Source: Rhodocyclaceae bacterium (lineage in GTDB: Bacteria > Pseudomonadota > Gammaproteobacteria > Burkholderiales > Rhodocyclaceae). Taken from it: a stretch of DNA of 64,000 bases. Numbering within the stretch: position 1 is the stretch's first letter; each line of letters opens with the position of its first letter. The stretch covers positions 1 through 64,000 of the forward strand of contig JAQTNA010000018.1 in the NCBI GenBank assembly GCA_028714035.1, read 5' to 3'. The position numbers and the translations under genes are program-made. Positions 7,431-15,987 of this stretch are shown here, piece after piece. Below the pieces are notes generated by a model. The model did no database searches, was not told the DNA's origin, and saw nothing but the letters and a program-made list of their open reading frames with translations.

Positions 7431-9787
7431 AACCGACCCCCTTTCTGCCCGTGATTTCGGGGTGGCGCCGCCTGGCCCACCTGGCTCTGTCTTTCGCGCT
7501 CGCCGGCCTGTTGGCCGCCTGCGTGACCAATCCCTCCCTGGACAAGGCCCGCCAGCAGATTGCCGAGGGCGACGCCGAAGGGGGGCTCGCCACCCTGCAA
7601 CAGGGCATGAAGGCGCAACCCCAGGATCAGGAGTTGCGCGCCAGTTACCTGAGGGAGAAGGACCGTTTCGTGGCGCGACTGGTCATGGAAGCGGAGACCG
7701 CCCGGCTGGGTGGGCGATGGAACGAGGCGACGGCGGGTTTTGAGCGGGTTCTGCGCCTCGACCCGGGCAATGCCCGCGCAGCCAGCGGCAAGGGGCGCAT
7801 CGCCCTGGATCGGCGTCACCAGACCCTGATGGGCGAGGCCCTGGAGTTCGTGCAGAAGGGCGAGCCGGCGGCGGCCGAGGCGCGCCTGCATGCGATTCTC
7901 ATGGAAAATCCCCAGCAGTCTGCGGCGCGAGGGCTCCTGCGCCGCATCCAGGAGAAGTCCCTGGCCGCGGAGGCGCTGCCGCCCACGCTGAAGGGGGCGC
8001 TGACCCAGACCATCACCCTGGAGTTCCGGGACGCGAGCCTGAAGTCCGTGTTCGAGGTGATCGCCCGCACCTCGGGCATCAACTTCGTATTTGACCGGGA
8101 CGTGCGGGGCGAGACCCCGGTGACCCTGTTCGTGCGCGAGACCCGGATCGAGGAGGTGATGAAACTCCTGCTGGTCACCAACCAGCTCGAACGCAAGGTG
8201 CTGAACGAGAACACGGTGCTCATCTACCCCAATACGCCTGTGAAGACCAAGGATTACCAGGAACTGGTGGTCAGGAGCTTCTACCTGAGGAATGCGGAAG
8301 TGAAGCAGGCCATGGCCCTGATCAAGACCATGGTCAAGACGCGGGACGTGTTCGCCGACGAGAAGCTGAATCTGCTGGTGATGCGTGACACGCCGGACGC
8401 GGTGCGCATGGCGGAACACCTGATCGAAGGCCTGGATCTGGCCGAGCCGGAGGTGATGCTGGAGGTGGAAGTGCTGGAAGTGGCGCGGAACAAGCTTCAG
8501 AACCTGGGGGTGCAGTGGCCGGATCAGGTGGGGTACGGCAAGCTGACCCCGGACATCGTGAACCAGACCGTCACGGCCACCGGCAGCGGCACCAGCACCA
8601 CCCTGGGCGGCGCCCTGGCCGCCGGATATACCAATCTCCACGGTAGCCTCGGGGTGCCCTTCGTGGCCAACCCGGCCTTCATGCTCAACCTGCACGACGG
8701 CGTGGATAACGCCGACATCCTGGCCAATCCGCGCATCCGGGTGAAAAACAAGGAAAAGGCCAAGATCCACATCGGCGAGCGTCTGCCCGTGTTCACCACC
8801 ACCTCCACCGCCAACGTGGGGGTGTCGGCCTCGGTCAACTATCTGGACGTGGGCCTGAAGCTGGATGTGGAGCCTCTGGTGGGCCTGGATGACGAGGTGT
8901 CCATCAAGGTGGGCCTGGAGGTGAGCAGCGTCATCAAGGAAGTCACCGGCCCCCAGAGTGCCCTGGCCTACGAGGTGGGCACGCGCACGGCGGCCACGAC
9001 GCTGCGTCTGCGGGACGGCGAGACCCAGGTGCTGGCCGGCCTGATCAACGACGAGGAACGCTCCAGCGCGGTGCGTCTGCCCGGCGTGGGTGATATTCCC
9101 CTGGTGGGGCGCCTGTTCGGGGCCAAGAAGGACAGCCACAACAAGACGGAAATCGTCCTGCTCATCACGCCCCATGTGGTGCGCAACGTGGTGCCCCCCG
9201 ATGCCGCCACGGTCAATTTCCCCGGGGGCACGGACGCCTCGGTCGGTACGCCCCCGCTGCGCCTGGCGCCGGGCAAGCCCAACGCCCTGGCCGTGTCCTA
9301 CGGCGGGGTGCGGGCGCCGGAACCGACTGCTGAGGCGCCCGCGCGGCCCGCGGCGGACAGGCCCGTGCTGCCCGTGGTGGCGCCGGAGAACGGATCGCCC
9401 CAGGCCGGGAATCCATCCTCGGCGCAGCCCATCGCGGAAGGGCAGGCCAAGGTGCAGTTCCAGGTGCCGGCCAAGGCGGTCGCCGGGCAGGATCTGGTGC
9501 TGGGCCTCACGGTGACGGGCCTTGCCGGCCTCACGGGCGGTCGGGTGGAAGTGGCCTACGACCCGACGGCGGTGGAGATTCCGGGGGGGGCGGCCGACGG
9601 TCGGCTGGTGTTCTCCCTGGCATCCGGACCGGGCGGCAGCCTGCGTGGCGAGGGTCGGGTGCGTGTCATTCCCGGCGCCGGCAAGGAGGTGGCCTTCCAG
9701 GTGGTGAGTGTCCAGGTCGAGGACGGCAGCGGCAACCGGACCGCCGTGTCGGCACCGCCGCCGAGTCTGGTCAAGATCGGTCCATGA
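7427..9787 (+). CDS. gspD: GspD-type lipoprotein secretin with TPR-like N-terminus and C-terminal cohesin-like domain
   Basis: A 786-residue outer-membrane secretin. A lipoprotein signal ends LLAAC (Cys32). Residues about 36-180 are helical and TPR-like. A secretin/TonB short N-terminal domain follows (FRDASLKSVFEVIARTSGIN, about 200-220), then an N1-type domain, then the secretin channel core (about 340-590) with the signature VPGVGDIPLVGRLFG followed by TEIVLLITPHVVR. After a Pro/Ala-rich linker (about 620-670) there is an extra region: VQFQVPAKAVAGQDLVLGL, then GGRVEVAYDPTAVEI and a final beta strand set, which looks like a cohesin or type II dockerin-binding fold. GspD secretins of the classical T2SS normally end with an S-domain instead. 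Confidence 0.88.
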   Translation: MKPTPFLPVISGWRRLAHLALSFALAGLLAACVTNPSLDKARQQIAEGDAEGGLATLQQGMKAQPQDQELRASYLREKDRFVARLVMEAETARLGGRWNEATAGFERVLRLDPGNARAASGKGRIALDRRHQTLMGEALEFVQKGEPAAAEARLHAILMENPQQSAARGLLRRIQEKSLAAEALPPTLKGALTQTITLEFRDASLKSVFEVIARTSGINFVFDRDVRGETPVTLFVRETRIEEVMKLLLVTNQLERKVLNENTVLIYPNTPVKTKDYQELVVRSFYLRNAEVKQAMALIKTMVKTRDVFADEKLNLLVMRDTPDAVRMAEHLIEGLDLAEPEVMLEVEVLEVARNKLQNLGVQWPDQVGYGKLTPDIVNQTVTATGSGTSTTLGGALAAGYTNLHGSLGVPFVANPAFMLNLHDGVDNADILANPRIRVKNKEKAKIHIGERLPVFTTTSTANVGVSASVNYLDVGLKLDVEPLVGLDDEVSIKVGLEVSSVIKEVTGPQSALAYEVGTRTAATTLRLRDGETQVLAGLINDEERSSAVRLPGVGDIPLVGRLFGAKKDSHNKTEIVLLITPHVVRNVVPPDAATVNFPGGTDASVGTPPLRLAPGKPNALAVSYGGVRAPEPTAEAPARPAADRPVLPVVAPENGSPQAGNPSSAQPIAEGQAKVQFQVPAKAVAGQDLVLGLTVTGLAGLTGGRVEVAYDPTAVEIPGGAADGRLVFSLASGPGGSLRGEGRVRVIPGAGKEVAFQVVSVQVEDGSGNRTAVSAPPPSLVKIGP

Positions 9788-10257
9788 GGCGGAATTCGGG
9801 TTTCACCCTGATCGAACTGGCGGTGACCGTGGCCATCGTCGGCATCCTCGCCGCGGCGGCGGTGCCCGTCCTGGAGATGAGCGCACAGAGGGCGAAGGAA
9901 ATGGAACTCAGGAGCGATCTGCGCCAGATCCGGGAGGCCCTGGACGCCTACAGGAAGGCCGGCGACGAGGGGCGCATCGCCAAGGCGGCGGGCAGCTCCG
10001 GCTATCCCAGGAAGCTGGAGGATCTGGTGGAAGGCGTGGACGACATCACGAGCCCGAACAAGGTGAAGGTCTATTTCCTGCGGCGTCTGCCGCGGGATCC
10101 CTTCGGTTCCGACCCCTCGCTCGCTGCCGGCGCCACGTGGGGCAAGCGCAGTTACGCCAGTTCGCCCGAGTCGCCCGAGCCGGGCGAGGACGTGTATGAC
10201 GTGTATTCCCTGTCCCAGCGCACCGGCCTGAACGGCGTGCCCTACCGGCAATGGTGA
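9784..10257 (+). CDS. GspG/PulG-like pseudopilin 2
   Basis: A 157-residue prepilin starting in an ATGA overlap with the secretin gene. The leader MRRNSG is followed by FTLIELAVTVAIVGILAAAAVP, a classic prepilin peptidase site with Glu at +5. The globular part begins with a long helix (SDLRQIREALDAYRKAGDEG) and has PRKLEDLVEGVDD and PRDPFG, the latter resembling the DPWG region of GspG. It ends in PYRQW. It probably forms part of the pseudopilus or its tip. Confidence 0.88.
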   Translation: MRRNSGFTLIELAVTVAIVGILAAAAVPVLEMSAQRAKEMELRSDLRQIREALDAYRKAGDEGRIAKAAGSSGYPRKLEDLVEGVDDITSPNKVKVYFLRRLPRDPFGSDPSLAAGATWGKRSYASSPESPEPGEDVYDVYSLSQRTGLNGVPYRQW

Positions 10258-10694
10258 GTATGGAGTCGAGAGTGGAGAGTCGAGAGTCGAGAGGCCGTAG
10301 GTCGGGACTCATCCCGGCATGTCGGGCCATGGGCTTTACGCTCATCGAGTTGTTGGTGGTTCTCGCCATCATCGCCACCCTGTTGTCCATCGCCGTGCCG
10401 CGCTATTTCGGGCACGTGGAGAACGCCAAGGAGGCCGCCCTGAAGCAGACCCTGGCGGTGACCCGGGATGCGCTGGACAAGTTCCACGCGGACCTGGGGC
10501 GCTATCCGGACAGCCTGGAGGACCTGGTGGCCAAGCGTTACCTGAGGAAGCTTCCGGAAGACCCGGTGCTTGGCCGCGTGGACGGCTGGCGGGTCTTGCC
10601 GCCGCCGCCCAATTCAGACCCGGGCGCGGTCTATGACCTGAAGAGCGGTGCGCCGGGAACGGCCCGGGACGGCAGCCAGTTCGGCGACTGGTGA
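10251..10694 (+). CDS. GspG-like pseudopilin 3 with a leader encoded by repeat DNA
   Basis: The mature part is a standard pseudopilin: GFTLIELLVVLAIIATLLS, then a helix containing LDKFHADLGRYPDSLEDLV, PEDPVLG, and a C-terminal GSQFGDW. The leader is odd. Its codons come from a tandem GAGTCGAGA stretch followed by a GTAGGTCGGG palindrome (10261-10327), giving ESRVESRESRGRRSG. Possible starts are 10251 (a non-ATG codon, read as M; overlaps the previous gene) and the ATG at 10260. The ATG at 10329 would leave only Met-Gly before the cleavage point and no basic residues, so an upstream start is more likely. Confidence 0.82.
   Translation: MVSMESRVESRESRGRRSGLIPACRAMGFTLIELLVVLAIIATLLSIAVPRYFGHVENAKEAALKQTLAVTRDALDKFHADLGRYPDSLEDLVAKRYLRKLPEDPVLGRVDGWRVLPPPPNSDPGAVYDLKSGAPGTARDGSQFGDW
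10261..10327. repeat. Tandem GAGTCGAGA stretch plus R2 palindrome, copy a
   Basis: GAGTCGAGA-type units occupy about 10264-10293. They are followed by GTAGGTCGGGACTCATCCCG from 10297, a palindromic block also found at 15988-16053. The whole block lies inside the leader-coding part of pseudopilin 3. Confidence 0.75.
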
Positions 10695-10701
10695 CGAGGT
10701 C

Positions 10702-10800
10702 GTGAGCGGTTAGCGGTGAGCGGCACCGATCCAGGCCGGGGGACTGAAAATACTTTCGGCTCACCGCTCACCGCTTACCAGCAGTACCTCTGCGGTTCAG
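10702..10800. repeat. Inverted repeat with R1 half-arm remnant
   Basis: A left arm GTGAGCGGTTAGCGGTGAGC at 10702 is an imperfect reverse complement of GGCTCACCGCTCACCGCTTA at about 10758-10777. Immediately after comes CCTCTGCGGTTCAG (10787-10800), which matches the end of an R1 right arm without its partner. It fills the gap between pseudopilins 3 and 4. Confidence 0.7.
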
Positions 10801-10815
10801 ATTGAGGTTCTATTG

Positions 10816-11292
10816 ATGAAGCGTATCGGATTTGAGGGCGGTTTTACCTACCTGGGGGTGCTGTTTGCCGTGGTGCTCCTGGGCGTCGCCCTGGCGGCCA
10901 CGGGCGAAGTCTGGCATACCAGCCTGCGCCGGGAAAAGGAGAAGGAACTGCTGTTCGTCGGCAGCCAGTTCCGTCAGGCGCTGCAATCCTATTACCAGAA
11001 ATCGCCGGGAGCGAAGGAATATCCGCAGCGCCTGGAGGATCTGGTGCGCGACAATCGCTTTCCCTTTCCCGTACACCACCTGCGGCGCATCTATCAGGAT
11101 CCGATGACGCTCAACACGGACTGGGGCTTGCTGCGCCTGGAGGGGCGGATCGTGGGGGTGTACAGCCTGTCCCGGGATCGGCCGGTCAAGCAGGGCGGTT
11201 TTTCCCCGGAGTACAAGGCCTTCGAACAACAGGAGAGCTACGCGGGCTGGGTCTTCCTGGGCGTGGAAAACGTTCCGGCAGTGCAGAAATAA
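10816..11292 (+). CDS. Pseudopilin-like protein 4, last gene of the operon
   Basis: A 158-residue protein with a short basic leader MKRIGFEGG followed by FTYLGVLFAVVLLGVALAAT. The prepilin cleavage site is recognisable, but the +5 position is Gly rather than the usual Glu, as in GspK-type minor pseudopilins and some type IV pilus minor pilins. The soluble part (RREKEKELLFVGSQFRQALQSYY, then YPQRLEDLVRDNRFP) is typical of a family found at the end of such operons. The ATG at 10816 has GAGG eight bases upstream; a TTG at 10813 is an unlikely alternative. Confidence 0.85.
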   Translation: MKRIGFEGGFTYLGVLFAVVLLGVALAATGEVWHTSLRREKEKELLFVGSQFRQALQSYYQKSPGAKEYPQRLEDLVRDNRFPFPVHHLRRIYQDPMTLNTDWGLLRLEGRIVGVYSLSRDRPVKQGGFSPEYKAFEQQESYAGWVFLGVENVPAVQK

Positions 11293-11301
11293 AGAATGAT
11301 T

Positions 11302-11426
11302 GAAACGCCGAGGCGCCGAGATGCCGAGGAAAAGCAGTTCTTGTCGGCCGGTGCGTTCTTACCCCAGGGGTAAGCGCAGGTTTCGCAAGTCCTTATTCTC
11401 TCGGCGTCTCGGCGCCTCGGCGTTTA
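11302..11426. repeat. R1 hairpin repeat, copy b (GCCGAG variant)
   Basis: Arms begin AAACGCCGAGGCGCCGAG at 11302 and end CGCCTCGGCGTTTA at 11426, complementary with one mismatch over 26 bp. Units are NNGCCGAG instead of NNGCAGAG, and both arms carry the same change. It lies between a plus-strand and a minus-strand gene, so it could terminate both. Confidence 0.83.
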
Positions 11427-11445
11427 GCCGGGCGTGAAACGGCGA

Positions 11446-11742
11446 TCAGCCGACCAGGAAGGCGTTGCGGTCGTCAGCCTCACGGATCCAGCCGGGGGTG
11501 CGGCCCTTGCCGGACCAGGTCTGGCCGGTTTGGGGGTTGCGGTATTTCACCACGCCCGAGGGCGCAGCGACACGGCGGCGCAGCATGCGCTTGCCTCCGC
11601 TCAAATCATCCACGGTGATCCCGAGTTCAGCCATTCTTTGCCTGATTTCCGCAATTCCAGCGGCAACCTCGGCTTGACGGGCTTCTTCCGCCGCGTTCTT
11701 CAGATGTTCGATCTGGGACAGCAATTCCTTGTAAGTGGCCAT
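11446..11742 (-). CDS. H-NS family nucleoid-associated protein
   Basis: A 98-residue protein. The N-terminal half (MATYKELLSQIEHLKNAAEE onward) is a coiled-coil oligomerisation region. The C-terminal half contains VVKYRNPQTGQTWSGKGRTP, the DNA-binding loop of H-NS-like proteins (Bordetella BpH3 and XrvA type), followed by PGWI. It is short, as usual for betaproteobacterial paralogues. It would bind AT-rich or curved DNA and silence horizontally acquired genes. A good ribosome-binding sequence (CAGGAG) precedes the ATG. Confidence 0.92.
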   Translation of the reverse strand: MATYKELLSQIEHLKNAAEEARQAEVAAGIAEIRQRMAELGITVDDLSGGKRMLRRRVAAPSGVVKYRNPQTGQTWSGKGRTPGWIREADDRNAFLVG

Positions 11743-11898
11743 GTTTTCTTTTCTCCTGGTCGTTGAAACGCCATCTATCGGATACTGATTCGGGTGATTC
11801 AGTGTTCATGCAGTATGATCGCCGGAGAAAATACCATTTCCCGACGCGGCAATTCCGGCTTGTGGAAAACAGCGCTCGCGGCTTCATGCAGCGTGCGC

Positions 11899-11904
11899 AT
11901 TATA
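11899..11904 (-). promoter_or_regulatory. Possible -10 box of the H-NS-like gene
   Basis: On the minus strand this reads TATAAT, about 157 bases upstream of the H-NS-like start. I see no good -35 at 16-18 bp, so it is tentative. Confidence 0.3.
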
Positions 11905-11995
11905 ACCAAAGTATCGTGCTTGTGCGGATTATGAAACGATCCGGCCGTGGGAAATGCATTGGCCACGATGAGGGGAATGGCGGCGGCGTCCCGAT

Positions 11996-12445
11996 TCAGT
12001 TGCCGAGTACATCGGCGGGCTCATTGAGTGCCAGCCAATACAACCCCAATTGACCGACCGCATAAATGAATCGTTCGAAGTCCACGGGTTTCCTGATGTA
12101 GCTATTGGCCCCGAAGCTATAGGCCTCGTGAATGTCCTGTTGTTCGCGGGAGGTGGTCAGAACCACGACCGGCAGCAGGCAGGTGCGGACGTCCGCGCGT
12201 ACCCGACGCAATACCTCCAGGCCATCCACTCGCGGCAACTTCAGGTCGAGCAGGATCAGGGCGGGCATGACGCTGGTATCCCTGCCCTCGTGCGGGCCCG
12301 TGCCGAACAGGTAATCGAGCGCTTCCACCCCGTCTCGCGCCACGATGACCTGATTGGAAATGCGGTTCTTGCTGAAGGCGCGCAACGTCAGCGCCTCGTC
12401 ATCCGGATTGTCCTCGACGAGCAGGATGGGGCGTTCGGTGGCCAT
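11996..12445 (-). CDS. Single-domain response regulator, Rcp1-like
   Basis: A 149-residue REC domain without an output domain. Acidic residues E11/D12, phospho-acceptor Asp67 in LILLDLKLPRVDG, the switch Thr in VVVLTTSREQQD and the conserved Lys in YIRKPVDF are all present. The longer alpha4 region and spacing match the Rcp1/CheY-like regulators that pair with phytochrome-type kinases. It starts 18 bases after the upstream kinase gene, so the two form an operon and probably a cognate pair. Confidence 0.92.
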   Translation of the reverse strand: MATERPILLVEDNPDDEALTLRAFSKNRISNQVIVARDGVEALDYLFGTGPHEGRDTSVMPALILLDLKLPRVDGLEVLRRVRADVRTCLLPVVVLTTSREQQDIHEAYSFGANSYIRKPVDFERFIYAVGQLGLYWLALNEPADVLGN

Positions 12446-12463
12446 GCGTATTCCTTATGATTG

Positions 12464-14989
12464 TCAGGGCAATGTGAAATAAAACGTCGCGCCTTTTTCG
12501 ACTTCCGCCTCCGCCCAGATACGCCCGCCATGCCTCTGGATGATGCGACTGACAATGGCCAGGCCGATACCGGTCCCCTCGAATTCCGAAGGGTGGTGCA
12601 GGCGTTGGAAGGGACCGAAAAGCTGGGCGGTATGTTTCATGTCGAAACCCGCACCATTGTCGGCGACAAAATACACGTGCTCGCCTTCCTTGTCCACGGC
12701 GCCAACCCGGATATGGGTATCCTTGTGCCCGGACGAGAATTTCCAGGCATTGCGCAACAGGTTTTCCATGGCGATGGTGAGCAGATTCGGGTCGCCCATG
12801 ACGACGATGGAATCGGGAATGGTTTCCTGCACTGCACGATGCGGTTCCTGGTAATGCAGATCGCTCAGGATGGTACGGGCGATTTGCGCCAGGTTGCAAC
12901 GATCCTTCTGCATGTCATCCCGGCTGACCCGGGACAGGGATAGCAGGTCGTCTATCAGTTGCTGCATGCGCCGGGCGGCGTTGCGTATGCGCTGGATGTA
13001 ATTTCGCCCCAGTTCATCCAATTGAGAAGCGTAATCCTGTTCCAGCAGATGGGAAAAACCGTCTATGCCTCGGAGCGGCGTGGACAGGTCGTGGGAAACG
13101 GAATAGCTGAAGGATTCCAGTTCCTTGTTGGCAATTTCCAGTTCCGTCGTGCGTGACTTGACCCTCTGCTCCAGATTCTCGTTTATTTCGCGAATTCTTT
13201 GTGCCACCTGTTCCCTCTCGGTGACGTCCAGTCCGAGCAGCGCTAGGTTCTCCTCATTGTCCACTTCTACCCGGACACAGGTGAACAGGTAGGGATTCAA
13301 TTGCGCGAACTTGTTCTTGAGCGGAATCTGCCGGGATGCGGCGCCGCTTCCCCAGGCCTCCTGCATCAGTTGCTCCGCCGCGGGCCGTACCTCGTCCGTA
13401 AACAGCTGATCCCAGGTGAGTTGCAGGATTTCCCGCGCCGAGAAACCCGTCTGCGCCTCGAAATTCGTGTTCCAGCGAACAATCCGCCGGTGATCATCCA
13501 GCAGGCAGAACAGGCCGGGCAGATGGCCGATCAGGGCGTTGGAGAAATCCCTTTCGTGGCGCAAGGCATCCATGGCGCGCTTCTGCTGGCTCAGGTCCGC
13601 GAAGACCCAGATGCAGCCGTTGTCGGGTTGTTCCGGCATGGCGGCGTGGGCGCTCAACAGGCACCAGAGGCTGGCGCCATTCTTGCGCCGCAACTCGGTC
13701 TCCATGCTGAAATGCTCGCCGCGGGCCATGGCCGGATAGGCGATGCCGCGCACCCGCTCGGCCTCGGCAGCGGTAGGGAAGAAGAGGTCCATGGACTTGT
13801 CCGAGACTTCACCGTAGCCGTAGCCGAACATCTCTTCGAAGCGGTGGTTGCAACTGAACACGGTCTGGCCTCTGACCTGCGCGATACCCACCAAGGCATT
13901 TTCCAGGAGGGCCTGATTCTCGGCCAGCAGGGTGCGTATGCTTTCCAGGGCATGGCGGTGCAGGGTGATGTCGGTGACGGCGGCGGAAAACCGGAGGACA
14001 TGCCCCTCCGCGTCCCAAACCGCCTGGCCGCGGGTCCGGAACCAGTGGTAGTCGCCGTTGGACAGGCGCAAACGATGCTCGCTGTCGTAAGGCAGGCGCT
14101 CGGCGAAATGGCGCGACCATTCGACCCTGACCCGGGTGCGATCATCCGCGTGTACCAGGGCAAGGAATGCCTCCTGGTCCTGGGGCAGTTCTTCCTCGGG
14201 GTAGCCCAGCATGTCCTGGAAACGCCGGGAGTAATGGAAGCGCGCCTCTTCCAGATCCCAATCCCACAGGCCTTCGGACAGCGCCTGCAGGGTGGAGGCC
14301 TGGCGCTCCTGGCTGAGCCACAGATCACATTCCAGTTGTTTCCTTGCGCCGATGTCGCTCAAAGAGCCGCCAAAGTGCCGGATTTTTCCGTCCGGGTCTC
14401 GGGCGATGCCGGCACGACAACGGAACCAGCGATAGCCCTCCCGGCAGCGCAGCCGGCAATCCTGGTCCAGGCTCTCGGCGCGACCCAGGAGGCACTCGTC
14501 GCGGGCGGCGAGAACCCGTTCGTGATCGTCCGGGTGGATACCCTGCCAGAGCTGGAAGTCCTGAAAGAAGCCTTCGGTGTCCGCGTGGCCGAGAAGTTCC
14601 CGGACGCGGGGCGAGAAATACCAGTTATCCGTGCCGGGCTCCCAGTCCCAGAGGCCGTCGGCGCTCTGATCCATGAGCAGCCCGAGGCGGGCTTCGCTGG
14701 CGGAGAGCTTGGCCGTCCGGCACACCAGCTCCCGGTTGAGGCGCTCGATCTCGTGCCGAATCCCGGCCAGGGTGGGGGGGGGGCCGGCAAGGCGGGCCAG
14801 GCGGTGGTTCACGACAATCACGAGGGCCAGGGCAAGTCCCAGCGCCGCTGCGGCGCCAAGCGTAAGCCCAAGGGCTGAATCCGGCACGAGCAGGCTGCCC
14901 GCCACCAGGCACAGGATAGCCGTCATCCCGGCGGACAGCCACCTCAAGTCCAGGTGTTCCAAGCTATCCATTATGTCTATTGGACGCAT
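12464..14989 (-). CDS. Membrane-anchored multi-PAS sensor histidine kinase
   Basis: An 841-residue kinase with two hydrophobic segments at residues about 18-60 and almost no periplasmic loop, then four PAS units. These start near LGLLMDQSADGLWDWEPG, TLQALSEGLWDWDLEEA, NQALLENALVGIAQVRG and ALIGHLPGLFCLLDDH. The HisKA box SYSVSHDLSTPLRGIDGF has its His near 634 and differs from the common SHDLRAPL form. The ATPase domain has NLLRNAWKFSS, DNGAGFD and GTGIGLAIVSRIIQRHGG. The lack of a sensory periplasmic domain and the PAS series suggest cytosolic or redox sensing. Its probable partner is the response regulator encoded 18 bases downstream. Confidence 0.9.
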   Translation of the reverse strand: MRPIDIMDSLEHLDLRWLSAGMTAILCLVAGSLLVPDSALGLTLGAAAALGLALALVIVVNHRLARLAGPPPTLAGIRHEIERLNRELVCRTAKLSASEARLGLLMDQSADGLWDWEPGTDNWYFSPRVRELLGHADTEGFFQDFQLWQGIHPDDHERVLAARDECLLGRAESLDQDCRLRCREGYRWFRCRAGIARDPDGKIRHFGGSLSDIGARKQLECDLWLSQERQASTLQALSEGLWDWDLEEARFHYSRRFQDMLGYPEEELPQDQEAFLALVHADDRTRVRVEWSRHFAERLPYDSEHRLRLSNGDYHWFRTRGQAVWDAEGHVLRFSAAVTDITLHRHALESIRTLLAENQALLENALVGIAQVRGQTVFSCNHRFEEMFGYGYGEVSDKSMDLFFPTAAEAERVRGIAYPAMARGEHFSMETELRRKNGASLWCLLSAHAAMPEQPDNGCIWVFADLSQQKRAMDALRHERDFSNALIGHLPGLFCLLDDHRRIVRWNTNFEAQTGFSAREILQLTWDQLFTDEVRPAAEQLMQEAWGSGAASRQIPLKNKFAQLNPYLFTCVRVEVDNEENLALLGLDVTEREQVAQRIREINENLEQRVKSRTTELEIANKELESFSYSVSHDLSTPLRGIDGFSHLLEQDYASQLDELGRNYIQRIRNAARRMQQLIDDLLSLSRVSRDDMQKDRCNLAQIARTILSDLHYQEPHRAVQETIPDSIVVMGDPNLLTIAMENLLRNAWKFSSGHKDTHIRVGAVDKEGEHVYFVADNGAGFDMKHTAQLFGPFQRLHHPSEFEGTGIGLAIVSRIIQRHGGRIWAEAEVEKGATFYFTLP

Positions 14990-15044
14990 TCCAGTGCTTC
15001 ACCCGACTGTTGTGCCACGGCAGGCTTGCTGTCCGGCAGGAACT

Positions 15045-15941
15045 TCACCCCGGTAGTTGATCCTCCCGAAGCAGGAAGATCTTTCCTTCCGCGTGTTCGG
15101 TATCCAGCCAGGTGAAGGCAAGATCGGGAAAGGCGCTTTCCACGATGTCCCGATTATGACCCACTTCTACGGCAAGAATGCCATCGGGCTTTAGGTGTTT
15201 GTGTGCCTGGGCGAGGATTGTGCGGACCACGTCCAGCCCGTCCTCGCCCGAACCCAGGGCCAATTCCGGCTCGTGCAGGTATTCCGGGGGCAGGCCGGCG
15301 ACGGCCGGCGCGGTGACGTAGGGCGGGTTGCTCAGAATCAGGTCGTATCGGCGGTCGCCCAGCGCGGAGAACACGTCCGACTCCAGCAATTCGATCCGGT
15401 CCTGCAAGCCGTAGTCATCCACGTTGCGCCTGGCCACTTCCAGAGCGGCGGCGGAAATGTCGGTCGCATCCACGTGGGCATGGGGGAAGGCGTGGGCCAT
15501 GAGGATTGCCAGGCAACCGGAGCCGGTGCACAGATCCAGCACCGATTCCAGGGATTCCGGTTCTTCCACCCAGGGGGAGAGTCCATGTTCCAGCAATTCC
15601 GCAAAATAGGAACGCGGGACGATCACCCTTTCATCCACATAGAAGGGAAAATCCCCCAGCCAGGCTTCCTGGGTCAGGTAGGCCGCCGGAATCCGTTCCT
15701 CCACCCGGCGCCGGATGATCTCGGCCAGCGCCGCCTGTTCCGAAGGCAGGAGGCGCGCATCCAGGAAGGGTTCCAGGCGGTTCAGGGGCAGATGCAAGGT
15801 ATGCAGGATCAGGTAGGCCGCCTCGTCGTAGGCGTTCTCCGTTCCGTGGCCGAAGAATAGTCCGGCAGCCTGAAAACGGCTGACTGCATAGCGCAGCCAG
15901 TCGCGTACGGTGAGGAGGAGGGTGGTGTCGTCCAGTTCCAT
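15045..15941 (-). CDS. prmB: PrmB, ribosomal protein uL3 N5-glutamine methyltransferase
   Basis: A 298-residue SAM-dependent methyltransferase. It has an N-terminal helical domain (about 1-90), a SAM-binding segment VLDLCTGSGCLAILMA and the catalytic YDLILSNPPYVTAP with the NPPY signature of glutamine N5-methyltransferases. LDTEHAEGKIFLLRE near the end favours PrmB over PrmC. It methylates a glutamine of ribosomal protein uL3. The reading frame extends upstream to 16025 through an R2 repeat, so the ATG at 15941 (MELDDTTLLLTV) is the plausible start. Confidence 0.92.
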   Translation of the reverse strand: MELDDTTLLLTVRDWLRYAVSRFQAAGLFFGHGTENAYDEAAYLILHTLHLPLNRLEPFLDARLLPSEQAALAEIIRRRVEERIPAAYLTQEAWLGDFPFYVDERVIVPRSYFAELLEHGLSPWVEEPESLESVLDLCTGSGCLAILMAHAFPHAHVDATDISAAALEVARRNVDDYGLQDRIELLESDVFSALGDRRYDLILSNPPYVTAPAVAGLPPEYLHEPELALGSGEDGLDVVRTILAQAHKHLKPDGILAVEVGHNRDIVESAFPDLAFTWLDTEHAEGKIFLLREDQLPG

Positions 15942-15987
15942 AGGGATGTTTGTATTAACTCGGAAAAGCGGATGGAACCGCAGAACT

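Noticed and set aside
11763..12053. A 96-codon plus-strand open frame in the H-NS upstream region
   Set aside because: It overlaps the H-NS promoter region and the response regulator end, and has no recognisable product.
13301..14878. A plus-strand open frame of 525 codons opposite the PAS kinase
   Set aside because: No family features; it mirrors the PAS-rich kinase.
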